Shown here piece by piece: positions 34,096 to 46,900 of a DNA stretch of 64,000 nucleotides. This DNA comes from Theobroma cacao (Eukaryota > Streptophyta > Magnoliopsida > Malvales > Malvaceae): contig NC_030853.1 in NCBI RefSeq assembly GCF_000208745.1, forward strand, positions 24,009,334-24,073,333. Reading direction: 5' to 3'. The translations under genes were made by a program, and so were the position numbers. The stretch's first letter is position 1, and each line of letters begins with the position of its first letter. The notes under the pieces are model-generated. The model saw nothing but the letters and a program-made list of their open reading frames with translations, did not search any database and was not told where the DNA came from.

Positions 34096-35980
34096 GTTGA
34101 GTTATTTTCAGCTGTTTTTCTACTAGTACAACTAGAAGGCTGCTAAGGATCCTGTTGTACGCAGATTCTGAATTTCCCGGAATAAATTTCATAAGGTTTC
34201 TTGTCAGAGACCTGCAACGAAATGAAGGGAAATTTATGTATTGTAATCTACTAAACAAAACTACGTGCCCTGCTTGCTACAACAAGCGTAATTTAATTAC
34301 ATTTTCTTCTCGTTTGCTTTCTTCCTTGTTATAATACAGTATATATCTTTTAAAACATTGATCCCCTGTACAACTAAAAGCTCTGATAGTTGTCACGTTT
34401 GAATTTTGTAACTCAGAACATCGGAGAAGGGAAAATCCCATGTATGCCTCTCGTTGAAAACAAAACAAAACAAAACAAGAAATTGCAAATAATAACGTGA
34501 TGGCTATGGTGCTCAAGTGGGGGCGTAAAGAGAATAAGCTAGCGCATGGCAGTTGGGCCATTTTCTTCGCAGTCTAATTGTTTTGCTAAGGTCCGCACGG
34601 TGCAATTCGGCCCTTCTAGTCCCACTGAGACTACGGTGTAGGGTACTAAGCCCATTGGATCAGGTTCCAAGTTTTTTTTTTTTGGTAAAATTAAATATAT
34701 GTACTAAAATAATTTAATCGATATGAATTAAACTAGATTTAAGATTAAAAAGCTAATTTCAATTCAATCTGAATCGAGTCAAGCTCGTCAGTTTAAGCGA
34801 GTTACCCAACCCTTCGATAGCTTTACTCTCAGTAGAACTCCTTAAGTCTTTTTTTTCTAAGCTTCTCATAAAGTTATGAATTATGCCCCAGTTCCTCACA
34901 CCAAGTGTTGGATTGAGGAGTTGACGTCCGAGTCATTAATAAAATAAAAATTAAGAAAAAAAATTAAAGAGAGGAAGAACAGGTGGGACCATTTGCTGCA
35001 GAGAATTAAAAAGAAAAACTGGTTCCCCTGTCGACACTAATACAGAACAAGTAGATACAAAGATAGGTAAAATTGTGATAAGAGAGTCTCTTGGATTCTC
35101 TTGCATTTGTTATTTGTGCAATTAAATTTTAGATTAAATGATACGATTAGTCTTTATATTTTAGCTAAGTGGTTTGATTTACTTGTTGTATAATAAATTA
35201 CTAAAATCGAATTTTTATACTTTACAAAATTAATAATATAAGTCCAACAGAGTTATAATGGAATAGTGGCTACTTGGTAGACTAGAGGAAGCAAATTATC
35301 TTCTCTGTGGCAAGATTTGACATAGTGAAGAACATTACAGGTCTAACTGAGTGGTATGGAAAGAACAAAAGGCAATTGCCAAAGAAGTAAGCTTTCTGTC
35401 TCAACATATGACAGCTGCACTCTGTTTAAACTTATTTGATTGCTTATCATTTGTCAAATTCTATCTAATATCCCTTTCCTTTCCTTTTCCCCTTGATTTT
35501 CTGCCACCTAAGTTTTTGAAGCATATAAAGTATAGAATGTGTTTTTCACATTGCTTGAATCTGTAAATATGGATCTTATTATTGCACTGCCTTTGATAAG
35601 TTGAAAGCAATGGAGCAATCGTTGGAAAAGGTAAGCAGATTCAAGATGATTGTGCTGTTGTAGCAAAGAAGGTTTGGGCTATGCTCCACTCAACTGAAGA
35701 GCAACTCTGAGTAGTGCACAAACAACCGACTATGTTCTTTGACATAATTAACATCAAAAACCCTTTCTAAGGGTCTTCATTGCTTGCCTTTGCGTCTTAC
35801 TACTGCGTATTATACTTTGAATTCTTCACAACAGAACTTTCTAAATCAAGAGAAATTAGAACACCCCCGACTGTACCATTATGCGCATTTCTCGGATAAT
35901 GTACTAGCAGCAGCCGTTATTGTAGACTCAACTATTTCCCGTGTTAACGTGATTGTACTCTCCTGTAAAGACTTATGACA
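34096..35980. other. Chitinase 3' flank and intergenic DNA
   Basis: AATAAA at 34181-34186 is the likely chitinase polyadenylation signal. Downstream I see no complete gene. Around 35350-35700 are exon-like scraps ([12 protein letters not shown] before a possible donor, and FDKLKAMEQSLEK before GTAAGC) that could be remnants of an old gene, but I cannot identify it. Confidence 0.4.
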
Positions 35981-35984
35981 CCTT

Positions 35985-37100
35985 TGGTTGATAAAATATA
36001 AAAATAAAATAAAATAATTATTAAGAATGAGGTAAAAATAGAATAAAATAAGTATTACGTAATTTAGTATGAGAAATAGAATAGAGTATGAATAATTATT
36101 ATGATTTATTGCAGTGTTTGGTTGGTAACAATAACTTTAGAATAAGAAAAAAATAAAAAATAAAAAGATAAAAATATATTTTATTATATATAATTATTTA
36201 TTTTTATTTTTATTTTTAAATATTAATAATTTATAATTAATTAAAATATTAATAATTAATAATTTAAATATTAATATTGTAATATAATTTAATTAATAAT
36301 ATTTTTATTTTTATATTTTAATATTATTTTAATTAAAATATTAATATTTTTTATTTTTATTTATACTCATTAAAATTTTAATATATTAATAATTTAATAC
36401 ATAAAACATTAATAGTTTAAAATATTAATTTTTTTTTAATATTTTAATCATATTAATATTAATAATATTTAAATCATATATAAAATATTAATATTTTTAA
36501 AATTTATAAATAATTTATTATCTTTTATTCTATTTTTTTACTTTTTCTTTTTTTCTTTTTTATGGGTCTGTCGTCGAAAAGGCAACTAGTGTAACAAAAC
36601 GCCTATCTGGCGCACCATGTGGCCGGATCTAGCCACTACAACACCAGATCGGTGCTTCCCAATGGTTGGATTTGGCTTTGGAGTGCCAGATCTAACCGTG
36701 GGATCTGGTCGGGAAGCACCAGATCCAATGCTTCACGCGGCCAGATCTGACCGTTGAGTGCCAGATTTGGTTGGATCTCGATTGAATGTTGTCGAAAAGG
36801 ACTAGATCGACGCTTTCCGACCATATTCGGTTGTTGCCGTCACCGTCGTCGCCATTGCCGCCGTCGTCGTCGGTGTTGAGTGCCAATTAGAGAGAGAATG
36901 AGAGAGGAAAGAAGATGAGAAGAGAGAGAAAGAAAAGGGCAAATGAGAATAAAAAAAAAGTATTTATAGGTTTAAAGTTGTAATATTTTTAGGTTATAAG
37001 GGGTATTTTAGTTATTATATATTTAAAAGCTATTTCTTGTCTCCTGTAATAGATATTACCGGGGGAGAGAAGGGAATAGCTAAGGCTGAGTTTTAACCGA
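35985..37100. repeat. AT-rich repetitive region, possibly a non-autonomous transposon
   Basis: It begins near a TTTGGTTGATAAAATA stretch and contains GTTTGGTTGGTAA, often seen at ends of hAT-like and other small plant elements. About 400 bases of nearly pure A/T follow, then a GC-richer part (36570-36880) with repeated CCAGATC motifs in both orientations. Terminal repeats could not be confirmed. Open frames in the GC-richer part are repeat-derived. Confidence 0.35.
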
Positions 37101-37539
37101 TTTTACAGAATCTTTATTCTTACAGAATCTTTATTCTATGTCTCAATTTGAAACTAAATAAAGGCACAGAAAAAAACTGAAAATAGATAGGGAATAACAT
37201 AGTTAATTTATATAGAAGTGGTGAACAGATGGAAAAAGGAAACTATCCTTAGAATTGGTAATGAGGTTTCACGCTGATGTATATTAAGAAAATTTTTCAT
37301 ATTTTATAATAATTTTTGTACATTTTGTAATAACAAAAAGTTATATATATATATTTTTTATCATCGATTCATAACTTTTAACAACAAGTGTTTATAAAAT
37401 TTTATAAATCCGTGTGGGTATTTTTCTAATTATTATATAAAAATTAAATTCATTATTTTAATAAAATATAAAGACTAATTAGATAATGTGACATGCATTT
37501 CACCTTTACTATAGTAATATTAGCATAATTTCGCAATTA

Positions 37540-37962
37540 GGGCTTAAAACCAGTTAGAGCCCAAAGCACGGAGACTCCAATCTCCAATCGGACCGATACA
37601 CGTCACTTTGTAAAGCGTCGTTAACCCAATTGGCCCATTTAAGTTATGAATCAAAAAAATCGAAGCTGACAGCTCTTCTATAAATACCCCTTTCCTCAAC
37701 AGCCATCCTCCTTTCCTCTGTCGTTGCAATTCCAGCACGCGAAATTTTCTACATTTATTTTATAAAGCAAACTAAATTCACTTCTTTTTTATGTGTTTTT
37801 TCTTTTATTTCCCAATTTTATTAACCTCATTTTTGTTCTATTTTCTAATTCTTTTACCTCTCAGTACCATTCCCGAAGTGCTTAAAAGACTCCATGCATA
37901 TAGGTTAGGTTAATTTCTTCTGGGTTCTCTTCTCTCCAATTTCCAGAGAAAAAGAAAGAAAT
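37540..37962 (+). promoter_or_regulatory. TAF1 core promoter and 5' leader
   Basis: GGCCCA at 37632-37637 is a site II-type element common in plant housekeeping genes. TATAAATA lies at 37679-37686. A pyrimidine-rich leader follows (CTTTTATTTCCC, TTCTTCTGGGTTCTCTTCTC), then the ATG at 37963. The transcription start itself is not shown by sequence. Confidence 0.5.
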
Positions 37963-40900
37963 ATGGGTCACTCCAGCTTCCAAGGTCTTCATATTCTTTT
38001 CTTTTTGTCATTTTGAATTTAAATTTCCTTTCTTTTCATTAAAATGCGAACCTTTTGTTGACCAGATGAAGATGATGATGAAGAAGAATACGAGGAGGAA
38101 GCTAGTGGGGGTAATCGGCTTCTGGGTTTTATGTTTGGGAATGTCGATAATTCTGGTGATCTTGATGCTGATTATCTTGATGAGGTAATTTTTTTTACTT
38201 TTTTATTTCTTTTTTGAGCTTAAACTGATAGTAATTTTATGCACGAACCTAAAAAAAGCCTTATTATTTTGTTGTGGCTGTTTATGAAGTTGTTGAAAGC
38301 TTGCTCTTTGCATATTTTATATGTTAAAGAATTGGTATAATCTCAAATTCTTGATGGGGTTTGGAGCGTGTAATATGTTTCGTTTTAGTCTGAGCTGGGT
38401 TCGGGTGGTGGCATAGGATAGAATTAAGCGGATGTGAGGAAGGGAAGTGGTTGATTCTGATTAATGGAGAAGATATGCTTCCTTTGTTTCAGGCCTGATT
38501 TTGTAGGAGAGTTTTTTTCAAATCTACTTATGTGGTTTTATTGTGGTGGGTTAAGTTAGGAGGGAATTAAGGTTTTAGGGATTGTGGTTCTGTTAGAACG
38601 TGAAATTAGGGTTGAAGGAGCAATAAGGATTTAGGGTTTGTGTTAATATGGGTTTTGCACCAAAAGAGTGGTGAAACAGAAGCATGTTGATGCTGCCCTG
38701 AATTTGTTAGAATTGATTTTAGGATAAGTACAGGGTGTCTAGAAAGTTCTTTTTGTATGGAAAAATTGCTATATGTACTTTAGATACAGAGAATAGCTTA
38801 TCACTTAATTACATGTTTTTCAAAAACTCTCCAATCTTAATTGGTTTAGACATAAATTTTTGGGTCAATCATGAGACTCAAGCCCTATAAACCAAATGCC
38901 ATATAGAAAAAGATTCATTAATTAAATTAGGCTCAAAATAAGACCAAATGAACCCAAGAAAATTCCCTTTCCAGCAAATCAAAAATACTAATGATTCTGA
39001 CACCTAATTAAACTAACAAATCAAAAAACTAATGACACCTAATTAAACTAGGGAATTGTAGGGCTAAATATCTGATAATTATATGGCGTTAGTTTCCTTT
39101 GGATCAGAAGGACTTTCTTGCTGTTGAAGGACCCATGATTCCTGCCTACATGGCTTTCAGAAATAGTAATGCTACGCCAGCCAAGCTAAGAATGCTCCAA
39201 AACCTATAAAGCCTTGTAGGAGATAACATACTAATTTGGCCTGAGCTATCAGCTTAAGCTGTTGAGTCTGATGCTTGGCTTGGCATCCCTATAAAGCTAT
39301 CTCTATCTTGGCCTTCATTTTCGTTAGTAGTCAATGCTATTTGTATGTAAACATATGTTTTTTACTTTCTTATTGTTGGTTTTTGTCTGTTAGGTATGTT
39401 TGTGTTCTTAATTGCTGCATTAAAGCTAACAATGACTTTCTTTGTCCTAGGATGCAAAGGAGCATCTTGCTGCGGTAGCAGACAAGCTGGGTCCATCTCT
39501 TACGGATATAGATGTATGTTAATCTAATGTGTGTTTTATCTCTGTCCCCCCCTCCCCCCTCTAAAATGTATGATTTATAATAATGTGGCGATCGTATCTT
39601 GTGTTTTATTATTATTTTTAAGATTTGGGAGTTTGTCATCCTAATAATGCTGTTCAATTGTCAGCTGTCAGAAAAATCACCGCACACTCCTGCTGATGCT
39701 GCTGACCAAGGTGATGTTGTATGGCCGGAAAATCTATCTCATGCCGTGTTTGATGTTCTGTTAGTATCTTTGTTTCTTCAATTAATTGATTATGCTTTAT
39801 TTGTGTTGGCTACATTAGAATAATATTTAAGATGCAGTTAGTGGTAATTCTTTATAGGAACCTTTCTGTATTGAGACTGAAGGTAGAGTTTGGTTGATCA
39901 AAAAAGGCCACTTGTACTTAAGAGAACTGTTTTTCTGCTCATGATTCTACTGGATCTCAAATAGTTGATACAGTAACTTATTAAAAATTTGTTGGAAAGC
40001 ATTTTTTTAATCTTGAAATAATGATTTCTGATTGGATTTCTCTTCCTAACATGGATATTAAAAAAGATATTTAAAAGATAAAAACTTTCTTTTATTAGAT
40101 TCATGCGTTCGAAGGCATATGGTTCAGTAGCATACTAAGTGTCTGGGTCATAGAGTGAAAGTTAATTTAGCTGCAAAACCTGATGTTTTTTTGGAAACTT
40201 AGTGCTTATGGAGCAAAATTTGATTGGTCTAAAATCCATAAATTTCTTTCCCCATGTCTGAACCGGTGGTAAAGTGGCTTGTAGTAGGCTGCTTTACGCT
40301 CAACAGGCAACTACCCTCCTTAGCTTAAAACCCAAAAGAATGGGATAACCAAGCATGCAATATCTGCTATGAAGCTTGCATAACTTAATTCCTGAGATTG
40401 AAATGCAAAAAGTATTTTTAGAGCACCCAAGCTGAGCTACTATGATGGTTCTGTCTCCTACTGTAGATTTGTGGGCAGTCCTCATAATTGTTAGTGATTT
40501 TCTAAGTTTTTGCTTTCATCATGATATATGCCTCTGGTTATTGTTTGTGTTTCTTTCATATATTTTTTACACTATGGAATGGAGTTTATTTATTTTTAAC
40601 CTTTCGACATAAAAGATATGGACGTTCTACGTCATTGCTTGAAAAAATTTTGTTGCTAGAGTTTTGTCTGCCTTACAACCCTATCTGGTGTCCATCTCTG
40701 GTCTAATCTTCTGATTATGCATTCAATGGTGGTTCATTGTGGCAGATTATGATGAGAAGGCTGAAAATGCCATTGACTATGAAGATTTTGACGAGGAGTA
40801 TGATGGTCCAGAGATTGAAGCTGCTACTGAGGAGGACCGTTTACTTCCCAAAAAGGAATATTTTACTGCTGATGTTTCTTCTGCTTTGGAGCCTAAATCC

Positions 40901-43900
40901 TCTGTATTTGATGATGAAAACTATGATGAGGATGAGGAAAGTGAAAAGGAACAAGAGGTGGTAGGTAAGCATACACAGGTTCAAACTGCCTTATCAGCAG
41001 TTACACTATTGAACTGTAGTATTTTCTGGTTTGGTAATTATCAATTGTTTCCATTTTATGTTTTTTATTGTGGTATGTGCTTTTCTTGGCACCCATGCCA
41101 AGGCATCCTAGGTCAGGTGCTTTTATGGCATCTTTCACCTTCGACTGTATTCTTTATGATAAAAAACTTATTCTTTTTCATTCTATTTTTTGTTTGACTG
41201 AATTTAGCACCTTTTTTTCAGGTGAGCAGGAAGAGCGTACGGTACCATTTGAAGTAGAAAAATCTCCTGAGGATGATGTACAGTGTGGCTCTTCAGATAG
41301 TGAAAAACAAGCAGATGGTACTGAAGATTTTCAGGTGAGTATTCAATGTAATGTTTTGGTTTTTTCATATAACATCTTTTAAATTTTCAAGTCTGGATCT
41401 GTTTTTTAATAGTGTAAGAAATATTTGGACAACCATGATTAGCTTTTTTGGGATGGCATGTCAAAGAAAATTGGAGATTTCATCTGATATGAAATTATTT
41501 GTGATTGCAACCTTTTGGACTTTAATATTCTCTAATTGTCATTTTGATGGTTCTCAAAATATATTACATTGAAGTTTGTACCTTTATTCTGGTATAGCAG
41601 TTGAACTACAGTCTGGCAAGTTTGACCCTGAGTTTAAAACACTTCATGGAACTTGTTAGCTAATTCATAACTTGTCTGTAAACTGCAAAAATGAATCTGC
41701 AGATTATATTTTCTATAGGATGAGCAAACAGAAAATTAGCAGCATGTTGTTCTTGTATTATTTATGACTCTTTCTTTTCGGAGCATGATATTCTCTATTT
41801 AATGATTATATTTGTCTCCTGAGTGACCATGGTCGACAATTTGACGTTTAATTAAGGGGTGTTATTGAGTTGAGTTGCTACAGTTAAAGGCTCAAGCTTC
41901 ACTTGATTACAGGACTCAAGGGTTTTTTATAATCTTTATATATAGAGATATCGATTTAAGTTTTTTCTATTAACTAGTACATTGTTTATTGTATAAGCAT
42001 TAGGGTATTAGGGCTATTTGGTGTTTTGCAATTAAAATAGGGTCTATGGTTTAGCTATAAGTACCCCATGTTAGTTCAGTTTTGTTGTACTATATAGAAT
42101 CATTGTCAGAGATCTTCCAGCATTATTGTTTTTGTTTTTGTGATGCAATCAATCTTACTGGTTTTGTTGGACTAGGTTTTATAGTCGTTTTATAATCTGA
42201 ATACTTAAAGAAAACAGGAAACTTAAAATAAAATAAAGAAAAGAAATCCCTAAGCTTCACGCCTAGTGTTCCTCAGGAGTCACACCTAAGGTTGATTGCA
42301 TTACACAATAACAAAGCAATAATACTGGAAATTCTCTGATATTGAACTATATCTTGAGAAATAGCTCATTGATTTATATAAACTCTTAGCATCCCTTGTC
42401 TTTAAAGAATTAGAACCCCTATTCCCATTTAGGATTTTAAGAAATGCTTGCACTCTAAATAGATGATTAACAAAATCCAATAGGATAAGGAAAACCCAAC
42501 TAAGGTCCTAGACTCAAAATTTGAAATTTCTAGCAAATCAGAAATTAAGAAACTACCCTTGACACTTAAAACAGAAAATAAATTAAGAACCAATGGTTTT
42601 AACCTAAAGAAGCGTAAATCTAAGACACAAAAGCACTAATAATGCCTACTCAATCTCCCAATTCAGCTTCTCACCACATGTGCAAAATTAGGGCTTGGAC
42701 ATTATATCCAGCCTTAGGACACTTCCTAAACACCTTTGGAGGCGGCTGCTCCATCACTAGTCCTGGTTAAGCAACAAGAAATAAAAAGATTTTAACCTCC
42801 GACTCTCGACTTTGGCTCAATCCAATATTCTGCATTAGAAACAAAGATATTTAAGAGTGTGTATGCAGATTTTGACCTCCAGTCCTGCAATATCATGAAA
42901 AATGGCACCAAAAGCCCCCTTCACATAAGTATCTGCAGTGTCTTTTTGGTTCATATTTATTTCATTTATGGGAGTTAACAAGCCTCTCACAGGGCCATGG
43001 TCATGTTTACCATTCCTCTAATGTGCTTCAGTAATAATGACAGGTTTGTAGATGAAATCAAATATTCCCCCTCACCCCTCCTCAACTACCTTTAGAGAGG
43101 TGTGAGATAGGATGACCATTGGACTGTATGGCAGCTGATTTCTCAAATGTTTGCATTTAATGGGATTAACACAAACTTACTGAACATATTTCATAATGAG
43201 GTTGCTGTTTAGAAATTTAGAATAGGAAATTGCTTTTTAATTTGTCTTTTCATAATTGATTTGCTGGTTCTGTTTCTTTTAAGTGCTCAACTATGGCAAA
43301 CTATAATATGAAATACAATTCGTTTTTGGTGAATCAGTTTCTTGATTTTGACTTGATAAAGGGAGATTTAATTGATACTACATGTTCCTTGTTTTTATGT
43401 TTATGATCCAACAGGAAATAGCTGGTGTTCTGGAGGAGCCATTAGATGGTCAAGGTTCCACTCCTCTGCCTGTTTTATGTGTTGAAGATGGTATGGTAAT
43501 CTTACGGTTTTCAGAAATATTTGGTATTCATGAACCCTTGAAGAAAGCAGATAAAAGAGAGCATGGCTATTTCACTCATAGAGGTATGTTGCCTAGTATA
43601 AATTTTTTCATCTTTCATTTGTGTGGTTAAATCTAATAGCCGGTGCATGGCACATCATGTTTGGGGTTCCCTAAATCCCTCTTCGTTTTCACTTGTTGTA
43701 ATTTTTGGTTCTCCACTTCATTTGTCCAGAGAAATACAAATCTATGGATGCATCTGATCTTGTAGAAGAGGATGAAGAGGTATTTCTAAAGGGCACTGGT
43801 CAAGGGTTTTCATTCATTGGATGGGAAAATGCCATCCAACAAGATAGCCCTGAATTTACTGATGAACCTCTTGTGCAAGGAGGCTTGGCAATGTCTGCAC

Positions 43901-46900
43901 ACAATGAAGAACACATTAAGGATTCTTATTCTAGTCCAGAACCAATGAAAGAGGACATAGTAGTAAATATTTCTACTGGATGGCAGTCACCTTCATGTCC
44001 AAGATTTTTTGCCCTTGACCAGCTGGACTGGGAAGAACAAATTCTTTGGGACAATTCTCCTGCAATAAGTGGCGACTCTTTGGAGAGTCCTGAAATCTCT
44101 GTCTCTGATTTGGAAGCTTCAGTTGCAAGAGAGACCATTCCACAGACGGGGCAAAATATACTGTCTGAGCATTCTACAAAACCCTATGAGAAGGACCATG
44201 ACAGCAGCCTTTGTAGTTCCTCTGTTTTTTTGGAACCGTTTGGCTCAAGAAATTCTTCAGGATCTATGGACCTTTCCTTCATGGACAGATTCCATCCCCA
44301 ACTCTTAAGGTTGGAATCTCCGTTGGGAGTAGATTCTTCAAATGATGGTGATCATAAAAGAGAATATGTTACCATAGATACAGATAAAAGTGATGTTGTG
44401 AGGTGTTTTAACCAACTTACGTTGCAAAATAGAGATATGATGGAAGGGTCATGGTTAGACAATATTATATGGGAACCACATAGTGTGATTGCAAAGCCTA
44501 AGTTAATTCTTGATCTTCAAGATAAGCAGATGCTTTTTGAAATTTTTGATAACAAGGAAAGTAAACATCTTCAGCTCCATGCAGGGGCTATGATCATTAC
44601 TCGACCTGTAAAGCCAAGCAGTCTTGGTTCTTCCGAGGTGTCAGGTCATAAATATCAACCTGGTTGGCAATTCAATATTGCTAATGACAAGTTCTATGTG
44701 AACCGTAAAGTTTCTCAACAGTTACAATCAAATTCTAATAAACGCATGGCTCATGGTGTCAGAGTTCATCATTCAGCACCTGCACTTAAGCTTCAAACAA
44801 TGAAGTTGAAGTTGAGCAAGTAAGTGTTCCTATTAATATCTTTTTATTGTTCATTTCGATTCCATGCTTGTGCCGTTGGTAGTTCTTGATACATGTTTAT
44901 TTTTGCTGATTTTTTCATATTTATGTACTGTTCTTTACTATGAGTTGCATTCACTTTGAAGAATTATACCAAATGTTGCCTTTTTTTTTTCTTGGGCTTA
45001 AATTTGTCTGGCAATAATATTTGGTTTACTGGATGCAATAAAATGAATTTGAGTTGCTTTTATTAAAGTAGTTTCATCTACATACTGAAAAGTAAATAGA
45101 AGGAAGAAGCTGAAGTTTCTAATACCAGTAACTTACACATACACTATGCTTGGTAACTACGTGGGGAAGAGAGGGAGAGGGAATGGAGGGAGAGGAGAAG
45201 AGAGAGAAAGGTAATATACGGTTCCCCTTGTTTGGTTTGCTTGAGAAGGGATGGGTAGTTTACTGACTTTGTTTGGTTAAGGATTGAAAAGGGAAGGAAA
45301 TGGTAACTCGTTTTTTATATGTTTAAGGGAAGTATTAAAATATCAAGAATTTTGTCTCTACAGCTCCAAATCTTCTCAACTTGGCAAGTTTTGGAATTTT
45401 TCTTTTTAAAGTGGTTTGGAGGGGTATATTCACCTGTCCAAAGCCTTCCTTTGCATTAAAAGGTTATCCAAACAAGGAGATGGAGCAGTCTCCTTCCTTT
45501 CCCCTTAATCAAACAAAGTTCCAATGGATTATGTAGATGCAAACCTGTTTAGAATTTGAATTAGGTTTAGCAACGAGGAAGATCTGGGTAGTATCCCTGT
45601 CTAGCACGAATGCTATTGAGTAGGTTGTTGCTGTTATTTAGCAGAATAAACCTTATTGATCTTGCAGATATTTTAACATTTTCTCTCTTAATGTAATTAC
45701 TTTTATAGTTCTTTAGAATGGTTCTGTTCTATGTTGGTGTATTCCTGGTTAATCATTCTGTTGTATGTCGGGTTTTCCTGGCTCTTGGACAATGCCTTAC
45801 TTGCTTTACTACAATGGTAGCATGCTATTAATTATCTGTCAGACTTCAGCCATTGAGTTTAATCTACTACTTTGCAGTAAAGATATAGCAAATTTTCACC
45901 GTCCAAGAGCGATATGGTATCCACATGATATTGAGGTGGCTGTCAGGCAACAAGGGAGGCTGCCAACACAAGGACCCATGAAAATTATATTGAAGAGCTT
46001 GGGAGGCAAAGGAAGCAAACTACATGTTGATGCTGAGGAAACTGTCTCTTCTGTTAAAGCAAAGGCTTCTAAGAAGCTAGGTACACATCTCCTTTTAACA
46101 TGTTCATCCACTGTACTTTAGCTATTAATCAGAAAATGCTTGTTTCTTGAGTGCTTGCTTTGTGATGTTTTATAATGTCTAGATCTCTTAAGGATCTTAA
46201 CAGTTTATTTTGGGATTGTTTTCATGTAGATTTCAAGCCATTAGAAACAGTAAAAATGTTTTATCTTGGGAAGGACCTTGAAGATGATAAGTCTCTTGCT
46301 ACCCAAAATGTTCAACCAAATTCTCTGCTTCATCTTATTCGCACAAGAATACATCTATTGCCAAGGGCACAAAAACTTCAAAGAGAAAATAAGTCTTTAC
46401 GGCCTCCCGGGGCATTTAAGAAGAAATCTGATCTTTCTGTGAGAGATGGTCACATTTTTCTAATGGAGTAAGTGTCTTCAATGTAATTTTGTTTCTCTCC
46501 ATTCTTTTTTTCCTTGCATTTTGTTTTTAATTAATACATGTTAAAATCTTTTGAGTTAAGACATTTTCTAGTTGGCTACTGCATTCTCTGTTGAATCATT
46601 AATCTTATCCTCCAAGTTGCATTCTCTGTCGAATCATTAATCTTATCCTCCTAGTTGGCTTTCTTTCAATGTCATTCTGTCTCTGTTTTGTTTTTCCTCT
46701 CATTTTGATTTTTAATATAATAAATTTATAATATTTTATGAGTTAAGACATTTTTTTGAGCTGCAGCATTTACTGTCTATTCATCGATCTTATCCTCCTC
46801 ATTGGCTTTCTTTCGATGTCATCCATAGAATTGACATTATCTGGTTGCACAAGTTATAAATCTGGGATTGACTACTATCTGATTACATGTGAATCATTAA

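Noticed and set aside
34580..34680. GC-richer segment after the chitinase considered as a tRNA gene
   Set aside because: No clear A and B boxes in the right spacing and no cloverleaf that I could draw.
36636..36886. Minus-strand frames in the CCAGATC-rich segment
   Set aside because: Generated by repeated motifs; no support as protein.
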